Position numbers and translations under genes: made by a program
The notes under the pieces: generated by a model
Databases searched by the model: none
Told to the model about the DNA's origin: nothing
Seen by the model: only the letters and a program-made list of their open reading frames with translations
From: an uncultured Oxalobacteraceae bacterium
GTDB lineage: Bacteria; Pseudomonadota; Gammaproteobacteria; Burkholderiales; Burkholderiaceae
Reading direction: 5' to 3'
DNA: 39,407 nt
Assembly: GCA_946479705.1 (NCBI GenBank)
Contig: CAMLHI010000002.1
Coordinates: 1-39,407 of the forward strand
In this document: positions 26,052 to 33,111 of the stretch, one piece after another
How positions within the stretch are numbered: the first letter of the stretch is position 1
Layout of the letters: each line of letters starts with the position of its first letter

Positions 26052-26731
26052 GGCGCGCTCCCTTCGGCGGCAGCGGCCAGCTGGGTGCTGACCTGTTCCA
26101 TCACGGCCGCCAGGCGCTGCTGGCTGCCGGCGTCGACTTCCTCGTCGCCGGCCCGGATGCGGCACTCGCCCGGCTCCAGGCGCGCATCGGCCAGCAGGTT
26201 CCAGCGCTTGGCCCGCTTCGGATCGAGCTCGATGATGCGTTTGCATTCCTCGGGATTGAGGAACACGTCGATCTGGTCGCGCGTCGGTGGCATCGAGGCC
26301 AGCGTTTCATCGACCAGCGACAGCAGCTGGTTCGGCTGCAAGGCCAGTTCGGCGCGGATCACCTGGCGCGCCACCTTGGCGACCAGCTCGACCACTTCCT
26401 TGCGTTGCGCGCCGCGGTAGTCGGACTTGAGCTTCTTGAGCCCCTTGAACAGGGCGTCGACCGGTTTGGCCAGCTGGTCGAAACCTGCGCACACCTCGGC
26501 CCGGCCTTCGGCCCGGCCCTGCGCCAGCCCATCCGCGCGGCCGGCGTCGTGGCCGTCCGCACGGCCCTGCTCGAGACCGTATTCGTAGCCCTCGCGGCGG
26601 CCCTGTTCATAGCCTTCGCCGAGCGCGGCGCGCCACTGGCCGTCGGCCTGCTCGCCGGCGCCGGGCACAGCGCCGCCCGGCAGCCCGGACTGGACCAGCG
26701 GCGGAAAGCGGTAGGGGCGGTATTGCCTCAT
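26048..26731 (-). CDS. fliH: Flagellar export ATPase regulator FliH
   Basis: 227-aa stator-like regulator that holds FliI and tethers it to FliN. Residues 40-76 carry ten glycines at exact four-residue spacing (GYEQGRREGYEYG and onward), a long GxxxG helix-packing array known from the FliH family. The C-terminal half resembles the V/F-type peripheral stalk (VVELVAKVARQVIRAELALQP). ATG 26731 overlaps the fliG stop (ATGA). The frame is open upstream, but that part lies inside fliG. Confidence 0.93.
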   Translation of the reverse strand: MRQYRPYRFPPLVQSGLPGGAVPGAGEQADGQWRAALGEGYEQGRREGYEYGLEQGRADGHDAGRADGLAQGRAEGRAEVCAGFDQLAKPVDALFKGLKKLKSDYRGAQRKEVVELVAKVARQVIRAELALQPNQLLSLVDETLASMPPTRDQIDVFLNPEECKRIIELDPKRAKRWNLLADARLEPGECRIRAGDEEVDAGSQQRLAAVMEQVSTQLAAAAEGSAP

Positions 26732-27762
26732 TCGGCCGTCGCCTCGGCGTACAGCTGCACTTCGATCTCGCCCGCGTCGGCCAGCGCCTTCACGCTTGCC
26801 ATGATCTCGCGGCGCGCCTGTTCGATGCGCGACAGCGGCATCGGGCCGGCGCGGCGCATCATGTCGTCGAAGTTCTGGGCCTGGCGGCGCGGCATGGTCT
26901 TGAGCACGGCGTCGCGCACCGCCGGTTCGGCGCCTTTCAGCGCAAGCGCCCACTGTTCCAGCGGGACCTCTTCGATGATGCGCATCAGCGCCTGTTCCGA
27001 CTGGGTGGCCAGCAGCATGAAGTGGTACATCGACTGCTCGATTTCGGACACCACTTCGGGATCGTGCACGCGCAGCGCCTCCACCACCAGCTGGCGGTTG
27101 CCGGGCAGGCGGTTCAGGATCTCGGCGGCCTGGCGCCGGCCTTCCACCGCCGCGCTCTGCATGTCGAGCGAGCCGAGGCAGCGGCCCACCAGGTCATCGA
27201 GTTCGGCCAGCAGGTCGCGGTCGATCTCGTCGAGACGGGCCAGGTTCAGCAGCACCAGGTCGCGCACCTGCAGCGGCAGCGCCTCGAGCACCTGGCCGGC
27301 CAGCGCGGGCGGCACGAAGGCGAGGAACACCGCCTGCATGCGCACATGCTCGTTGGAGATGAATTCGGCCAGCCACTTCGGCGAGGCCCACTGCAGGCGC
27401 GCCATCTTGGGCCGGATCGCGTCGCCATAGATGCTGTCGAGGACGGTGTTGGCGATGTCGCTGCCGAGCGCCATGTCGAGCGAGCGTTTCAAATAGCTGC
27501 GCGAGGCGCCCTGCACACCGCTCTGCTGGCGGTAGTCGTCGAAAAACGATTGCATCACCTGCTTGACCGCTTCGACCTTGATGCCGCTCATGCGCGACAT
27601 TACCTGGGTCACTTCCAGCAGCTCCTCGCGCGACAGGCAGCGCAGCACCGCGGCGGCCGGCTCTTCGCCAATGCTGAGCAGGATGATGGCGGCTTGCTCC
27701 ACCGGGCTCAGGCCCGCCTGGACGTCGGCGTCCGGATCGAGGTAGCTATTCAGTTCGGCCAT
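26728..27762 (-). CDS. fliG: Flagellar motor switch protein FliG
   Basis: 344-aa rotor protein joining the MS ring to FliM/FliN and facing the stator. The N-terminal domain begins SPVEQAAIILLSIGEEPAAAVLRCL. The EHPQ motif of the middle domain appears altered (SNEHVRMQAVFLAF). The torque helix region keeps the E. coli K264 and R281 equivalents (ALKGAE, then RRQAQ), but aligned without gaps it reads DDM at E. coli 287-289 (R-D-D) and Pro at R297. It overlaps fliF by 17 bp. Confidence 0.95.
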   Translation of the reverse strand: MAELNSYLDPDADVQAGLSPVEQAAIILLSIGEEPAAAVLRCLSREELLEVTQVMSRMSGIKVEAVKQVMQSFFDDYRQQSGVQGASRSYLKRSLDMALGSDIANTVLDSIYGDAIRPKMARLQWASPKWLAEFISNEHVRMQAVFLAFVPPALAGQVLEALPLQVRDLVLLNLARLDEIDRDLLAELDDLVGRCLGSLDMQSAAVEGRRQAAEILNRLPGNRQLVVEALRVHDPEVVSEIEQSMYHFMLLATQSEQALMRIIEEVPLEQWALALKGAEPAVRDAVLKTMPRRQAQNFDDMMRRAGPMPLSRIEQARREIMASVKALADAGEIEVQLYAEATAE

Positions 27763-29392
27763 TTTTCTGCATCCATTGTTTGACGACTTCCGCGACCCGT
27801 TCCGGCTCCTTGCCGGCCAGGACCTTCAAATGGCTGACCATGACGTCGACCGCCGAATCGGCGGGCGGCAGCTGGTAGCTTTCGAGCAGGGGCATGACCG
27901 GCGCGGGCACCGGCTGCGCGGCCGGCAGTGCCGCGCCCTGCGCCGCGCCGGCGCCGGCCATGCCGAGTTGCAGGTCGGGCGCGAGCAGCGGCGGCGCCAG
28001 ACGCTGGCCCAGCATGCGCATCAGCGGGCGCACCACCAGGGCGAACGCCAGCAGCGCGGCGATCGCATAGCCGGCCCAGGCCGCGCCATCGGCCAGGTTG
28101 TCGCGCTGCTCCCACCAGGCCGGTGCCGGCGGCACCGGCGGGAAGGCGAGGGCGGACACCGCCAGGCTGTCGCCGCGCTCGGCGTCGATCCCCAGGCCGC
28201 TGCGCAGGATGCGTTCGATATTGGCCAGTTCGGCCGGCGTCCACGCGGTGCGGTTGGGGGCGGCGGCATGGTTCAGGACCACGGCCACGCTGAGCTTTTG
28301 CAAGCGCCCGCGGCTGCGCTTGGTCTGGATGATGCTGCGGTCGTAGGCATACTGGCGGGTGGTGGCGTTCTTGCGGTTGCCGGCGTCGTCGTCGGCGCCC
28401 GGCTTGGCGGGATCGGGCGCAGGCTGCGGCGGGCGGTTGCTGAGCGAACCGGGCACGCCCAGCGGCATGCGGTTGCGGTCCTGTTCGTCGCGCATCGCTT
28501 CGCTGGTGATTTTCGGCGTTTCGCCATATTTTTCGACCGTCTGTTCGACGCGGTCGTTGTCGACCGCGGCGGTGACCGACAGCTTGAAATTCTGCTCGCC
28601 GATGACCTGGCCCAGCAGCTCATGGGTGTTGTGGCGTACCTCGTCCTGGATGCGCTTGGCGTTGTCGCTGGGATTGCTGGCGGCGTCGAAGCCATCGCTC
28701 AGGTCGATGTGCGAGGACAGCAGATTGCCGGCCTGGTCGACCAGGCTCACGCGCGCCGGGCTCAGGCTGGCGACGCTGCCGGCCACCATGTTGACGATGG
28801 CGGCGATCGATTCGGGCGGCAGGGTGCGGCCCGGCTTGGTGGCAACCACCACCGCGGCCGAGGATTTCTCGCCGTCGCTCGACACGAAGGAGGTCGACTT
28901 GGCGATCGACAGGTGCACGCGCGCGCTGGCGATCGCATCGAGGCTCATGATGCTTTGCGCCAGCTCGCCTTCGAGGCCGCGGCGGAAGCGTACGTCCTGC
29001 ACGAACTGGCTGACGCCGAGCGGATCGTTGTGGTCCATCAGTTCGAGGCCGGCCGGCAGTTGCGCGGTGACGCCCTTGGACGCGAGCAGCATGCGCACCT
29101 TGCCGAGCTGGCCCTGGGGGACCAGCACCTGGCCGCTGTCGGGATGGACGCGGTAGGGGATGTGGTCGGCGTCGAGCACCGCCATCATGTCGGCCGCGGC
29201 GACCTTTTCGCGCGCGCCGAACACCGGCTTGTAGCCCGCCTGGTCGTTCCAGAAGTAGAGCAGCACGACGGCGGTGACGCCGATCGCCAGCAGCAGCAGC
29301 GGCAGCAGGTTCTTCAGCAGCGCCGGCGGCACGGCGGGCAGGCCCGGGCCGGCGCGCAGCTGCTGGAACCGCGAAATGAGCTTGGCAAGCAT
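27746..29392 (-). CDS. fliF: Flagellar MS-ring protein FliF
   Basis: 548-aa membrane protein forming the MS ring, the first structure built. Two transmembrane helices: about residues 27-47 (LLPLLLLAIGVTAVVLLYF) and about 437-457 (AGYAIAALLAFALVVRPLM). Periplasmic ring domains include AREKVAAADMMAVLDADHIPYRV. The C-terminal FliG-binding end (SHLKVLAGKEPERVAEVVKQWM) is intact. It lies 10 bp after fliE. Confidence 0.97.
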   Translation of the reverse strand: MLAKLISRFQQLRAGPGLPAVPPALLKNLLPLLLLAIGVTAVVLLYFWNDQAGYKPVFGAREKVAAADMMAVLDADHIPYRVHPDSGQVLVPQGQLGKVRMLLASKGVTAQLPAGLELMDHNDPLGVSQFVQDVRFRRGLEGELAQSIMSLDAIASARVHLSIAKSTSFVSSDGEKSSAAVVVATKPGRTLPPESIAAIVNMVAGSVASLSPARVSLVDQAGNLLSSHIDLSDGFDAASNPSDNAKRIQDEVRHNTHELLGQVIGEQNFKLSVTAAVDNDRVEQTVEKYGETPKITSEAMRDEQDRNRMPLGVPGSLSNRPPQPAPDPAKPGADDDAGNRKNATTRQYAYDRSIIQTKRSRGRLQKLSVAVVLNHAAAPNRTAWTPAELANIERILRSGLGIDAERGDSLAVSALAFPPVPPAPAWWEQRDNLADGAAWAGYAIAALLAFALVVRPLMRMLGQRLAPPLLAPDLQLGMAGAGAAQGAALPAAQPVPAPVMPLLESYQLPPADSAVDVMVSHLKVLAGKEPERVAEVVKQWMQKNGRTE

Positions 29393-29402
29393 GGGCGGCG
29401 CG

Positions 29403-29738
29403 TCAGATCGGCAGCTTGATCAGTTCATCGACCGCGCCGACCACCTTGTTGCGCACCTGGACCAGCATCGAGAACGACAGGTTGGCCTGCTGGCTGGCCA
29501 GCATCGCGCCCACCAGGTCGTCGCTCTGGCCGCTGTCGACCGCCGCCATCTTCTGGGCCGCCGCGCGGTCGTCGGCGTTCACGCCGGCGAATGCGGCCTG
29601 CATGCTGTCGGCGAACGAGGCGCCGGACTCGGCCTGGTCGTGCCGCGGCGGCGCGATGGCGGCCGGCCCGCTGCGGTGCAGCGCGCCGGTCAGCGCGGAC
29701 AGGTCCGACTGGATCGATTGTGCAAATTCATAGCCCAT
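29403..29738 (-). CDS. fliE: Flagellar hook-basal body adaptor FliE
   Basis: 111-aa adaptor joining the MS ring to the rod. The C-terminus (QANLSFSMLVQVRNKVVGAVDELIKLPI) is the family signature. The frame also permits ATG 29792, which would add 18 residues without homology and include the dyad at 29762-29788; ATG 29738 gives the usual FliE length and has AAAGGG upstream. It is the first gene of the long minus-strand run. Confidence 0.92.
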   Translation of the reverse strand: MGYEFAQSIQSDLSALTGALHRSGPAAIAPPRHDQAESGASFADSMQAAFAGVNADDRAAAQKMAAVDSGQSDDLVGAMLASQQANLSFSMLVQVRNKVVGAVDELIKLPI

Positions 29739-29761
29739 GCGCTTGCCCTTTTCATTGCTCA

Positions 29762-29788
29762 AATTCCAATCATGGGTGGATTGGAATT
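29762..29788. promoter_or_regulatory. Dyad with 10-bp arms upstream of fliE
   Basis: AATTCCAATC, a 7-bp spacer and GATTGGAATT form a perfect inverted repeat, 24 bp before the fliE start. The AT-rich arms and 17-bp centre-to-centre distance look like an operator for a dimeric regulator; an mRNA leader hairpin is the other reading. Confidence 0.5.
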
Positions 29789-30027
29789 CCATATTGTGAA
29801 ATTTTCATGGCGGATTGTGGAGCCAACGCTGCCGCCTTGTGCAGCTGCTTTCCTGCAGCCCTGACCGCTGGCCGCACGCAGGCATTCCCATATTTCTTAA
29901 AAATCCATAAGGATCAATTGCTTACGAGATTCTTCTTAGGTTCTGCGGGAGAGCCAACCGGATCCGAACCGAACATTACTGCATGGAAATCTTCTTGTAA
30001 AGAAATTTTAATTAAAAATAATAGATA

Positions 30028-30055
30028 TTGACGTTTGACAATAGTTGCATACAAT
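30028..30055 (+). promoter_or_regulatory. Sigma-70-like promoter of the fliM operon
   Basis: TTGACG (30028-30033), a 16-bp spacer and TACAAT (30050-30055) give a near-consensus promoter. Transcription would begin near 30062, leaving a leader of about 55 nt before fliM. No sigma-54 (GG-N10-GC) element of quality was found nearby. Confidence 0.65.
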
Positions 30056-30079
30056 GCCGTATGCTGATCGACCGGTCGA
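30047..30079. promoter_or_regulatory. Two dyads over the fliM promoter start
   Basis: GCATAC-N6-GTATGC (30047-30064) covers the -10 and the start point. TCGACCGGTCGA (30068-30079), a perfect 12-bp palindrome, follows at about +6 to +17. Such placement fits repressor operators. The binding proteins are unknown. Confidence 0.45.
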
Positions 30080-30105
30080 CAATCACCCACAGTTACAAGG
30101 AACGA

Positions 30106-30120
30106 ATGGACAGGCCATGA
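30106..30120 (+). other. Possible four-codon leader frame before fliM
   Basis: ATG GAC AGG CCA TGA follows AAGGA by 4 nt, and its stop overlaps the fliM start (ATGA). The only good ribosome site upstream of fliM therefore serves this frame best, which suggests start by re-initiation. It may also simply be a distant site for fliM itself. Confidence 0.3.
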
Positions 30121-30926
30121 CCCAGAACTCGCCCTATCAGGTACTCGATCCTTGCTTCCTGGGGCGGCCGGTACACCTGCTGCACCGCTTTGCCGCGCAA
30201 TTGCAGGACGACTTGCGCCAGGCCCTCTTGCTGCCGGGGCACCGCCGCTACTGGGGCGCGTTCCAGGTCGAGCGAGTCGGCTTCGAGCGGATCGACGAGA
30301 GCGCGGCAGCGCGGCGCTGGAGCGCGTTCGGCGAGGTGACATGGTCGATCGAGCGCGCTCTGCTGCTGGCCGTGCTGGAGCACCGCTATGGCCAGGGCGC
30401 GGCCGCCGAGGCGCGCGTCACTGCGACCGAAGAACGGCTGGCCGATGCGCTCGGCCTGCAATTGGCGCACATGCTGGTGCGGCGCATCGACCTCAATGGC
30501 GGCAAGCTGCCGCCGGCGCTGGCCCCGGCCGGCCAGGCGCGCCAGCCGGCCCAGCCGCTGAGCGGGGCCTGGGTCGCCTGCGTCAGGATGCGCAATCCGG
30601 ACAGCGGCGTGAGCGGCCAGTTCTGGCTGGTCCTGGGCACCGAGCTGATGATCGCGCTGCTGCGCGGTTTGCAGCCGCCGCGCGTGGCGGCCGCGCGGCC
30701 GCCCGCGCCGGCGCCGCTGGCCGCGGTCCTGAAGGTCAAGCTCGATGCCCGCCTGGCCAGCAAGGAAATGCCGCTCGGCGCCCTGTTCGACCTGCAGGTC
30801 GGCACGGTGGTGCCGATCAGCCTGGACCGCGCCGAGGTCCTGCTCGACGAATCGCGCCTGTTCACCGCACTGGTGAACGAACACAAAGGGAAACTTTGTT
30901 TAACCGCATTTGAGGATGCCGCCTGA
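30117..30926 (+). CDS. fliM: Flagellar motor switch protein FliM, short form
   Basis: 269-aa C-ring protein. The C-terminal SpoA domain is clear (VLKVKLDARLASKEMPLGALFDLQVGTVVPISLDRAEVLLDE). The middle part has the helices of the FliM core (GRPVHLLHRFAAQLQDDLRQAL), but the protein is about 60 aa shorter than usual FliM. The N-terminus (MTQNSPYQVLDPCF) lacks the EIDAL CheY-phosphate-binding motif, and no such motif exists in frame upstream. The motor may therefore not switch direction in the usual way. Its stop directly precedes fliN. Confidence 0.88.
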   Translation: MTQNSPYQVLDPCFLGRPVHLLHRFAAQLQDDLRQALLLPGHRRYWGAFQVERVGFERIDESAAARRWSAFGEVTWSIERALLLAVLEHRYGQGAAAEARVTATEERLADALGLQLAHMLVRRIDLNGGKLPPALAPAGQARQPAQPLSGAWVACVRMRNPDSGVSGQFWLVLGTELMIALLRGLQPPRVAAARPPAPAPLAAVLKVKLDARLASKEMPLGALFDLQVGTVVPISLDRAEVLLDESRLFTALVNEHKGKLCLTAFEDAA

Positions 30927-31289
30927 ATGGAAATGAACGACACCAGCCTCGACGAAGACTTGCTCGACGGCGTAGAAGAAGAGATGAAGATGCTCATCGG
31001 GCAGGCCAGCGCCCCGGCCGCCCGGCCACGGCGCGACCTGCCGCAGATGATGCGCAAGATCCCGGTCACGCTGACGCTGGAAGTGGGCTCGGCCCGGATT
31101 TCGCTGCAGGACCTGATGGCGATCGGCCCGGACAGCGTGGTCGAACTCGACGTGCTGGCCGGCGAACCGCTGACCATCAAGGTCAACGGCACGCCGATCG
31201 GCCGCGCCGAAGTGGTGGTGGCGGGCGAAAACTACGCATTGAAGGTGCTCGACCTCGACGGCCTGAACCTCGACCTGATGGCGCCATGA
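30927..31289 (+). CDS. fliN: Flagellar motor switch protein FliN
   Basis: 120-aa C-ring protein that also docks FliH and so the export ATPase. The SpoA domain is typical: IPVTLTLEVGSARISLQDLMAIGPDSVVELDVLAGEPLTIKVNGTPIGRAEVVVAGENYALKV. The N-terminal 30 residues are acidic. It begins immediately after the fliM stop and overlaps fliP. Confidence 0.95.
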   Translation: MEMNDTSLDEDLLDGVEEEMKMLIGQASAPAARPRRDLPQMMRKIPVTLTLEVGSARISLQDLMAIGPDSVVELDVLAGEPLTIKVNGTPIGRAEVVVAGENYALKVLDLDGLNLDLMAP

Positions 31290-32038
31290 CGCGCAGCATG
31301 CGCTGTGCGGCCGGCGCCGGCCTGGCGATCCTCGCGCTGTGCTGCCTGGCCGGGCCGGCGCAGGCGGCCGACCTGCTGGCGGGCGTGCTGCCGGGGGCGA
31401 AGAGCGAGCTCACGGTCAAGAGCCAGATCCTGATCTTGATGACGGTGCTGGGACTGCTCCCGGCACTGGTCATGATGATGACCAGCTTCACCCGCTTCGT
31501 CATCGTGCTGTCGCTGCTGCGCCAGGCGCTCGGCCTGCAGCAGGGCTTGCCGAACCGGATCGTCACCGGCATCGCCTTGATCCTGACCCTGCTGGTGATG
31601 CGGCCGATCGGCAACCAGGTCTGGAACGAAGCGTTCGTCCCGTACGACAAGGACCAGATCGGCCTGCAGCAGGCCCTCCAGATCGCCGAGGCGCCGCTGT
31701 CGCGCTTCATGCTCGCGCAGACCAGCAAGCCCGCGCTGAACCAGATCGCCCACCTGGCCGGCGAGAGCGCCGCGACCCTGCCGCAGGACCGCGCCTTCAC
31801 CGTCAAGCTGGCCGCCTTCGTGCTCTCCGAGCTGAAGACTGCGTTCCAGATCGGCTGCATGCTGTTCATCCCGTTCCTGATCATCGACCTGGTGGTGTCC
31901 TCGGTGCTGATGGCGATGGGGATGATGATGCTCTCGCCGCTGGTCATCTCGCTGCCGTTCAAGCTGCTGCTGTTCGTGCTGGTCGACGGCTGGACCCTGA
32001 CCGTCAACACGCTCGTCACCAGTATCCAGGCCTATTGA
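31286..32038 (+). CDS. fliP: Flagellar export gate protein FliP
   Basis: 250-aa subunit of the FliP-FliQ-FliR export channel. It has a cleavable-looking signal peptide (ending GPAQAAD), and the family signatures VMMMTSFTRFVIVLSLLRQALG and FLIIDLVVSSVLMAMGMMML are intact. The ATG overlaps the fliN stop. fliO, which often stands before fliP in primary systems, is absent, as in other lateral clusters. Confidence 0.97.
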   Translation: MTRSMRCAAGAGLAILALCCLAGPAQAADLLAGVLPGAKSELTVKSQILILMTVLGLLPALVMMMTSFTRFVIVLSLLRQALGLQQGLPNRIVTGIALILTLLVMRPIGNQVWNEAFVPYDKDQIGLQQALQIAEAPLSRFMLAQTSKPALNQIAHLAGESAATLPQDRAFTVKLAAFVLSELKTAFQIGCMLFIPFLIIDLVVSSVLMAMGMMMLSPLVISLPFKLLLFVLVDGWTLTVNTLVTSIQAY

Positions 32039-32045
32039 GCGTGCC

Positions 32046-32318
32046 ATGCTGACGCCCGACATCGCGGTCGACCTGGTCGCCGAATCCCTGCGCGTGGTGA
32101 TGCTGCTGGTGATGCTGCTGGTGGTGCCTGGCCTGGTCGTGGGCCTGCTGGTGGCGCTGGTGCAGGCGGCCACCCAGATCAACGAGCAAACCCTGAGCTT
32201 TCTGCCACGCCTGCTGGTGACCCTGCTGACCATCATCGTCAGCGGCCGCTGGATTGCCGGCTACCTGATGGATTTCTGCGTCTCGATCTTCCAGCGCGCC
32301 GCCACGCTGGTCGGCTGA
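32046..32318 (+). CDS. fliQ: Flagellar export gate protein FliQ
   Basis: 90-aa membrane protein with two transmembrane helices (VVMLLVMLLVVPGLVVGLLVALVQ and LLVTLLTIIVSGRWIAGYLM). The connecting segment QAATQINEQTLSFLPRL is the family signature. Standard length. It lies 7 bp after fliP. Confidence 0.96.
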   Translation: MLTPDIAVDLVAESLRVVMLLVMLLVVPGLVVGLLVALVQAATQINEQTLSFLPRLLVTLLTIIVSGRWIAGYLMDFCVSIFQRAATLVG

Positions 32319-32328
32319 CGGAACTGCG

Positions 32329-33111
32329 ATGGAAGCCATTTTCAATCAGTTGCTGCCAATGCTGACCACCCTGTGGTGGCCGTTCTGCCGCTCGATGGCA
32401 CTGCTGACTGCCGCACCGGTGATCGGCGACGCCATGGTGCCGGTCATGCTGCGCGTGCTGGTCTCGATCGCGCTTGCCGTCATCCTGCTGCCCGCGGTGC
32501 AGGGCGGCGCGGCGATCGATCCGATGTCGATGCACGGCGTGGCCGCGACCGTCGAGCAACTGGTGGTGGGGGGCGTGCTGGGGCTGGCTTTCCATCTCAG
32601 CATGTCGGTCATCATGGTGCTCGGCTACCTGGTGTCGAGCCAGATGGGCTTGGCAATGGCGGCGATGAACGACCCGATGAACGGCACCTCCTCGGATGTG
32701 GTCTCGGGGCTGCTGTCGATCCTGTGCATCATCGTGTTCTTCTCCATCGACGGCCATCTCGCGCTGACCGGCGTGCTGGGCGCCAGTTTCAAGGCCTGGC
32801 CGGTCGGCGCCGGCTTCGGCGCGCCGCTGCTGCAGGCGGTGGCCGCCGGGGTGGGCTGGGTGTTCGCCGCCGCCATCCTGCTGGCGATCCCGATCGTGTT
32901 CTCGACGCTGGTGGTGCAGATCGGCTTCGGTTTCCTGAACCGGGTCGCGCCTTCGCTGAACCTGTTTTCGCTGGGCTTTTCGGCGATTACGCTGTTCGGC
33001 CTGGCCATGCTCGGCTACATCGTGCGCTTCGTGCCCGAGCATTACATCGGCATGAGCCGGCGCGTGCTGGAACTGATCCAGCAGCAGATGCAGGTGGCCG
33101 CCCATGGCTGA
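32329..33111 (+). CDS. fliR: Flagellar export gate protein FliR
   Basis: 260-aa polytopic membrane protein of the export channel. Several hydrophobic helices are seen, with PVIGDAMVPVMLRVLVSIALAVILLP near the start and FSTLVVQIGFGFLNRVAPSLNLFSLGF toward the end, both typical of FliR/YscT. Its stop lies 8 bp inside flhB. Confidence 0.95.
   Translation: MEAIFNQLLPMLTTLWWPFCRSMALLTAAPVIGDAMVPVMLRVLVSIALAVILLPAVQGGAAIDPMSMHGVAATVEQLVVGGVLGLAFHLSMSVIMVLGYLVSSQMGLAMAAMNDPMNGTSSDVVSGLLSILCIIVFFSIDGHLALTGVLGASFKAWPVGAGFGAPLLQAVAAGVGWVFAAAILLAIPIVFSTLVVQIGFGFLNRVAPSLNLFSLGFSAITLFGLAMLGYIVRFVPEHYIGMSRRVLELIQQQMQVAAHG

Larger units (their letters stand above)
29739..30116. other. Divergent control region, fliE / fliM
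   Basis: 378 bp without a supported gene, the most AT-rich stretch of the window (for example 29990-30030). In the E. coli Flag-2 locus the activator gene lafK lies at this junction; here it is absent. The region contains a dyad before fliE, a sigma-70-like promoter with two dyads before fliM and a four-codon leader frame. Confidence 0.7.

Noticed and set aside
29869..29884. Sigma-54-like TGGCCGCACGCAGGCA between fliE and fliM
   Set aside because: GG-N10-GC spacing fits, but the inner bases of both elements do not match, so it is weak and likely chance.
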